This document shows, piece by piece, positions 61,780-64,000 of a stretch of 64,000 nt of DNA; positions within the stretch are counted from its first letter, which is position 1; every line of letters begins with the position of its first letter. Position numbers and translations under genes: made by a program. Under the pieces are notes generated by a model. It was not told the origin of the DNA. It made no database searches and was given only the letters and a program-made list of their open reading frames with translations. Source of the stretch: Paenarthrobacter ureafaciens (GTDB lineage: Bacteria; Actinomycetota; Actinomycetes; Actinomycetales; Micrococcaceae); assembly GCF_004028095.1 (NCBI RefSeq), contig NZ_SBHM01000007.1, positions 2,604,001 to 2,668,000 on the forward strand, written 5' to 3'.

Positions 61780-63482
61780 GGTTCGGTTTTCTTTCTCTCG
61801 GTGGCTGTTTGAGCCGTTCGTGCTGCAGCGGCCCGGCTGACGTGGCTGCGTGCGTGTTCGACGGCGGCTGGAAGGTCGCTGAACAGGTGTTTATGGTGGC
61901 GAAGGGACTCAATCACGCCAACCTTCGTGGCCAAATGCAGGTGCCTGTCCTGGATGCCTTTGATCAGGACGGTGATCCCGCGCCGCTCCAAAGCCTGGAT
62001 GATGTCAGTGATGACGCGGGCCCCGGTCGCGTCCAGGATCTGCAACTGGGACATCCGGAGGATGACGACGTCGACGTTCCGGATGTCGGTGACGCGTTCG
62101 AGCACGCGTTCGGCGGCGCCGAAAAACAAGGCACCGTCAAGGCGGAACAGTGCAATGTGTTCATCGCCGTCCATGATAGGGCCGGGGATTTCTTCCCGGT
62201 GGACACCGGAGGAGCGCACCAGGGAACGCAAGGCGAAGAAGGCGGCAACGACGATGCCGATTTCCACAGCCTCGATCAGGTCGAACGAGACCGTGATGAC
62301 GGCGGTGACGAAGAAGACGATCGTGTCAGCCCGCGTGGAGCCGATCACCGCCCGCAGCGTCGGCAGCGAGACCATCCGGGCCGCCGTCACCATGAGGACC
62401 CCGGCCAACGCTGCCAAGGGGATGCGGGACACCACGCTGGTTGCCAGGTACACGACGGCCAACAGCACCAGGGCGTGGGTAATGGCTGCCGCCCTGGTCC
62501 GGCCTCCGGAACGGATATTCACGGCGGTCCGCGCGATGGCACCGGTGGCAGGCATGCCGCCAAAGAACCCGGACGCGATCGAGGCCAGGCCTTGGCCGAA
62601 CAATTCCCGGTCGGCATCGTAGGCGCCGGTATCGGAGATCGAGGACGCGACCCTCGCCGAGAGCAAGGATTCGATGGCCGCAAGCGCAGCGATGGTTGCC
62701 GCCGGACCAACCAAGGCGGACAGGATCTCCATGTTCAGCACGGGAAGCGCCGGGGCCGGCAAGCTGGTGGGCAGTGCGCCAATCCTGGCCACCGGAAGCG
62801 CGAAAACCTCGGCAATAACGCTGGCAAGCACGATCGCCACCAAGGACCCGGGCAAGCGGGGATGGATTTTCGGGGCCAGCACCATGACTGCCGCCACTAC
62901 GGCCACGATCCCCAGGGACGCGCCGGTCGAAACCCATCCGGCTCCGGCGGCGTTCACGGCACCTGCCGCGTGCACTGCGGCCAGCACGGCATTGGTGGAG
63001 TCCCCTCCGTCAGTTGCCAGGGCAGCAGGGACTTGCTGGAGGAAGATAATGGCCGCAATGCCCACCGTGAAGCCCTCGATCACGGGCCAGGGAAGGAACG
63101 TCACCACGCGGCCCAGTTTCAACGCCCCTGCAGCCAGGACAATCAATCCGGCCAGCACTGAAACGGCGGCCAGGGCGCCCAGTCCGTGGGCGGCTATCAC
63201 CGGGGCGAGGACAACAACCATCGCCCCGGTGGGGCCCGAAACCTGGACATGCGAACCGCCAAACACCGCCGCTACCAGGCCGGCAACCACTGCCGTAATC
63301 AAACCACTGGCCGCTCCGGCGCCTGAACTGACGCCGAAGGCCAACGCCAACGGCAATGCCACGATTCCTACTGTCAGGCCGGCCACAAGGTCAGAACGCC
63401 AGGACGCACGCAGCCCGGAATAATCGCCCCGGCCCGGCAATAACGCCCGGGCGGCAGCCAAGCCGGCGTGGACGGTTTTCAC
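61776..63482 (-). CDS. SulP family anion transporter with STAS domain
   Basis: The 568-residue protein has 11-12 membrane helices with SulP features ([84 protein letters not shown]) and a C-terminal STAS domain ([35 protein letters not shown]). SulP transporters carry sulfate, bicarbonate or other anions. No carbonic anhydrase is attached and the substrate is open. The GTG start at 63482 overlaps the arsR stop (GTGA), and the stop overlaps yjdM. Confidence 0.92.
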   Translation of the reverse strand: MKTVHAGLAAARALLPGRGDYSGLRASWRSDLVAGLTVGIVALPLALAFGVSSGAGAASGLITAVVAGLVAAVFGGSHVQVSGPTGAMVVVLAPVIAAHGLGALAAVSVLAGLIVLAAGALKLGRVVTFLPWPVIEGFTVGIAAIIFLQQVPAALATDGGDSTNAVLAAVHAAGAVNAAGAGWVSTGASLGIVAVVAAVMVLAPKIHPRLPGSLVAIVLASVIAEVFALPVARIGALPTSLPAPALPVLNMEILSALVGPAATIAALAAIESLLSARVASSISDTGAYDADRELFGQGLASIASGFFGGMPATGAIARTAVNIRSGGRTRAAAITHALVLLAVVYLATSVVSRIPLAALAGVLMVTAARMVSLPTLRAVIGSTRADTIVFFVTAVITVSFDLIEAVEIGIVVAAFFALRSLVRSSGVHREEIPGPIMDGDEHIALFRLDGALFFGAAERVLERVTDIRNVDVVILRMSQLQILDATGARVITDIIQALERRGITVLIKGIQDRHLHLATKVGVIESLRHHKHLFSDLPAAVEHARSHVSRAAAARTAQTATERKKTEP

Positions 63483-63862
63483 GGCGTGCCGCCCGGAAAT
63501 GCCTCTGCAGCATCGGAGGATTCCAGGTTGTCCCGCGTGGTGCGCAGGATCTCTCCGAGCAAGGATCTGGCCACCGTCAACAACTCGGCCACCTGCGGGT
63601 AGGCCAGGGAGTAGAACATCTGCAAAGCGCGCCGTTCGGACACCACCAGCTGATACCGCCGCAAGACCGAGAGGTGCTGCGACAAATGGGAGGCCTCCAG
63701 GCCGGTGGCGGACAACAGGTCCGTTACGGATACCTCGGGCGCTTCGGCCAGCAATTCAAGGACCCGGATGCGCACCGGGTGCGCCAAGCCCTTGAACAAG
63801 TTGGCTTTGACCTCATACAGCGGTGCCCGGGCATCCGAATAGGCCACGAGGCTCATCTCCAA
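63479..63862 (-). CDS. ArsR/SmtB family regulator without cysteines
   Basis: The 127-residue winged-helix protein has the ArsR core FKGLAHPVRIRVLELLAEAPEVSVTDLLSATGLEASHLSQHLSVLRRYQLVVSERRALQMFYSL. It contains no cysteine, so it is not a CxC metal sensor or a disulfide sensor of the common kinds. The start is TTG 63862 or ATG 63856 (GGAG immediately precedes the latter, which is too close). The gene heads the sulP-yjdM operon, and a perfect 26-bp palindrome lies 14 bp upstream, fitting autorepression. Confidence 0.9.
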   Translation of the reverse strand: MEMSLVAYSDARAPLYEVKANLFKGLAHPVRIRVLELLAEAPEVSVTDLLSATGLEASHLSQHLSVLRRYQLVVSERRALQMFYSLAYPQVAELLTVARSLLGEILRTTRDNLESSDAAEAFPGGTP

Positions 63863-63875
63863 TACACGCTGATTG

Positions 63876-63901
63876 ACTAATTGATGAATTCATCAATTAG
63901 T
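63876..63901. promoter_or_regulatory. Perfect 26-bp palindrome, likely ArsR operator
   Basis: From A63876 to T63901 the sequence is its own reverse complement; the core is ATTGATGAATTCATCAAT. It is AT-rich in a GC-rich surrounding and sits upstream of the arsR start, where an ArsR dimer would cover the promoter. The binding protein is inferred from position. Confidence 0.85.
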
Positions 63902-63945
63902 GTACCAAGCGTACGCGGGGACGGGTAGAAGGATGAGCCCGGAAC

Positions 63946-64000
63946 CTAGGCGCGCAGCCGGTACCCGCGCTTCACGACCGTTTCAACGAGCTTGGGGTCC
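63946..64000 (-). CDS. C-terminal end of an OmpR-type response regulator
   Basis: Only the last 17 codons lie inside the window on the minus strand: DPKLVETVVKRGYRLRA and a TAG stop. The VETVxxRGYRL pattern is the end of the winged-helix DNA-binding domain of OmpR/PhoB response regulators. The rest of the gene, and any sensor kinase, lies beyond the right edge. Confidence 0.85.
   Translation of the reverse strand, partial: DPKLVETVVKRGYRLRA

Noticed and set aside
61809..63161. A 450-residue plus-strand frame over sulP
   Set aside because: Shadow of a membrane transporter; Gly/Asp/His-rich with no motif.

Overview
The window reads as a high-GC actinobacterial chromosome, most likely Micrococcaceae (Arthrobacter/Paenarthrobacter type). 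Support comes from the GTG and TTG starts, the Rpf resuscitation factor, the protein sequences, and a backbone gene order shared with other actinobacteria: pmt-rsmI, tatD-rpfB-rsmA-ispE, glmU-prs-rplY-pth and mfd, the same order I know from the mycobacterial pmt-to-mfd region. The genus is inferred from sequence character, not from a search.

Layout. 1-9.5 kb: a protein O-mannosyltransferase fragment, rsmI, a succinate-semialdehyde-type dehydrogenase, a MoxR/DUF58/transglutaminase operon, and tatD. 9.7-20.5 kb: the conserved housekeeping block (rpfB, rsmA, ispE, an ABC-F ATPase, tRNA-Gln, glmU, prs, rplY, pth), interrupted by a VOC protein and a TetR regulator flanked by a 32-bp repeat family. 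20.6-28.9 kb: three large consecutive ATPase proteins of the LuxR type. The first two end in a LuxR helix-turn-helix and the third does not; a strongly structured leader precedes the third. 29-34.7 kb: sufS-sufU, nhaA, a 66-bp palindromic element, two small conserved proteins and an NAD-binding SDR. 34.7-39.2 kb: mfd and a membrane metal-dependent hydrolase. 39.3-46.6 kb: a tight five-gene surface-glycan locus (GT2, GT4, a flippase/GT-C fusion, GT4, a PIG-L deacetylase). 46.7-48.6 kb: a small membrane protein, deoC and a short FAD oxidoreductase.

48.8-57.8 kb holds the most unusual unit: seven minus-strand genes transcribed as GMC oxidoreductase, membrane metallophosphatase, alpha/beta hydrolase, acetoacetate-decarboxylase-like protein, two membrane proteins and patatin lipase. 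The last six are joined by five consecutive 4-bp ATGA overlaps. The GMC and patatin proteins appear to share a C-terminal accessory domain, which suggests a dedicated lipid- or sterol-like substrate pathway. I know of no described system with this composition.

58-64 kb: an SDR, a LacI/sugar-porter pair, an ArsR-SulP-YjdM operon behind a perfect 26-bp palindrome, and the last codons of an OmpR-type response regulator at the window edge.
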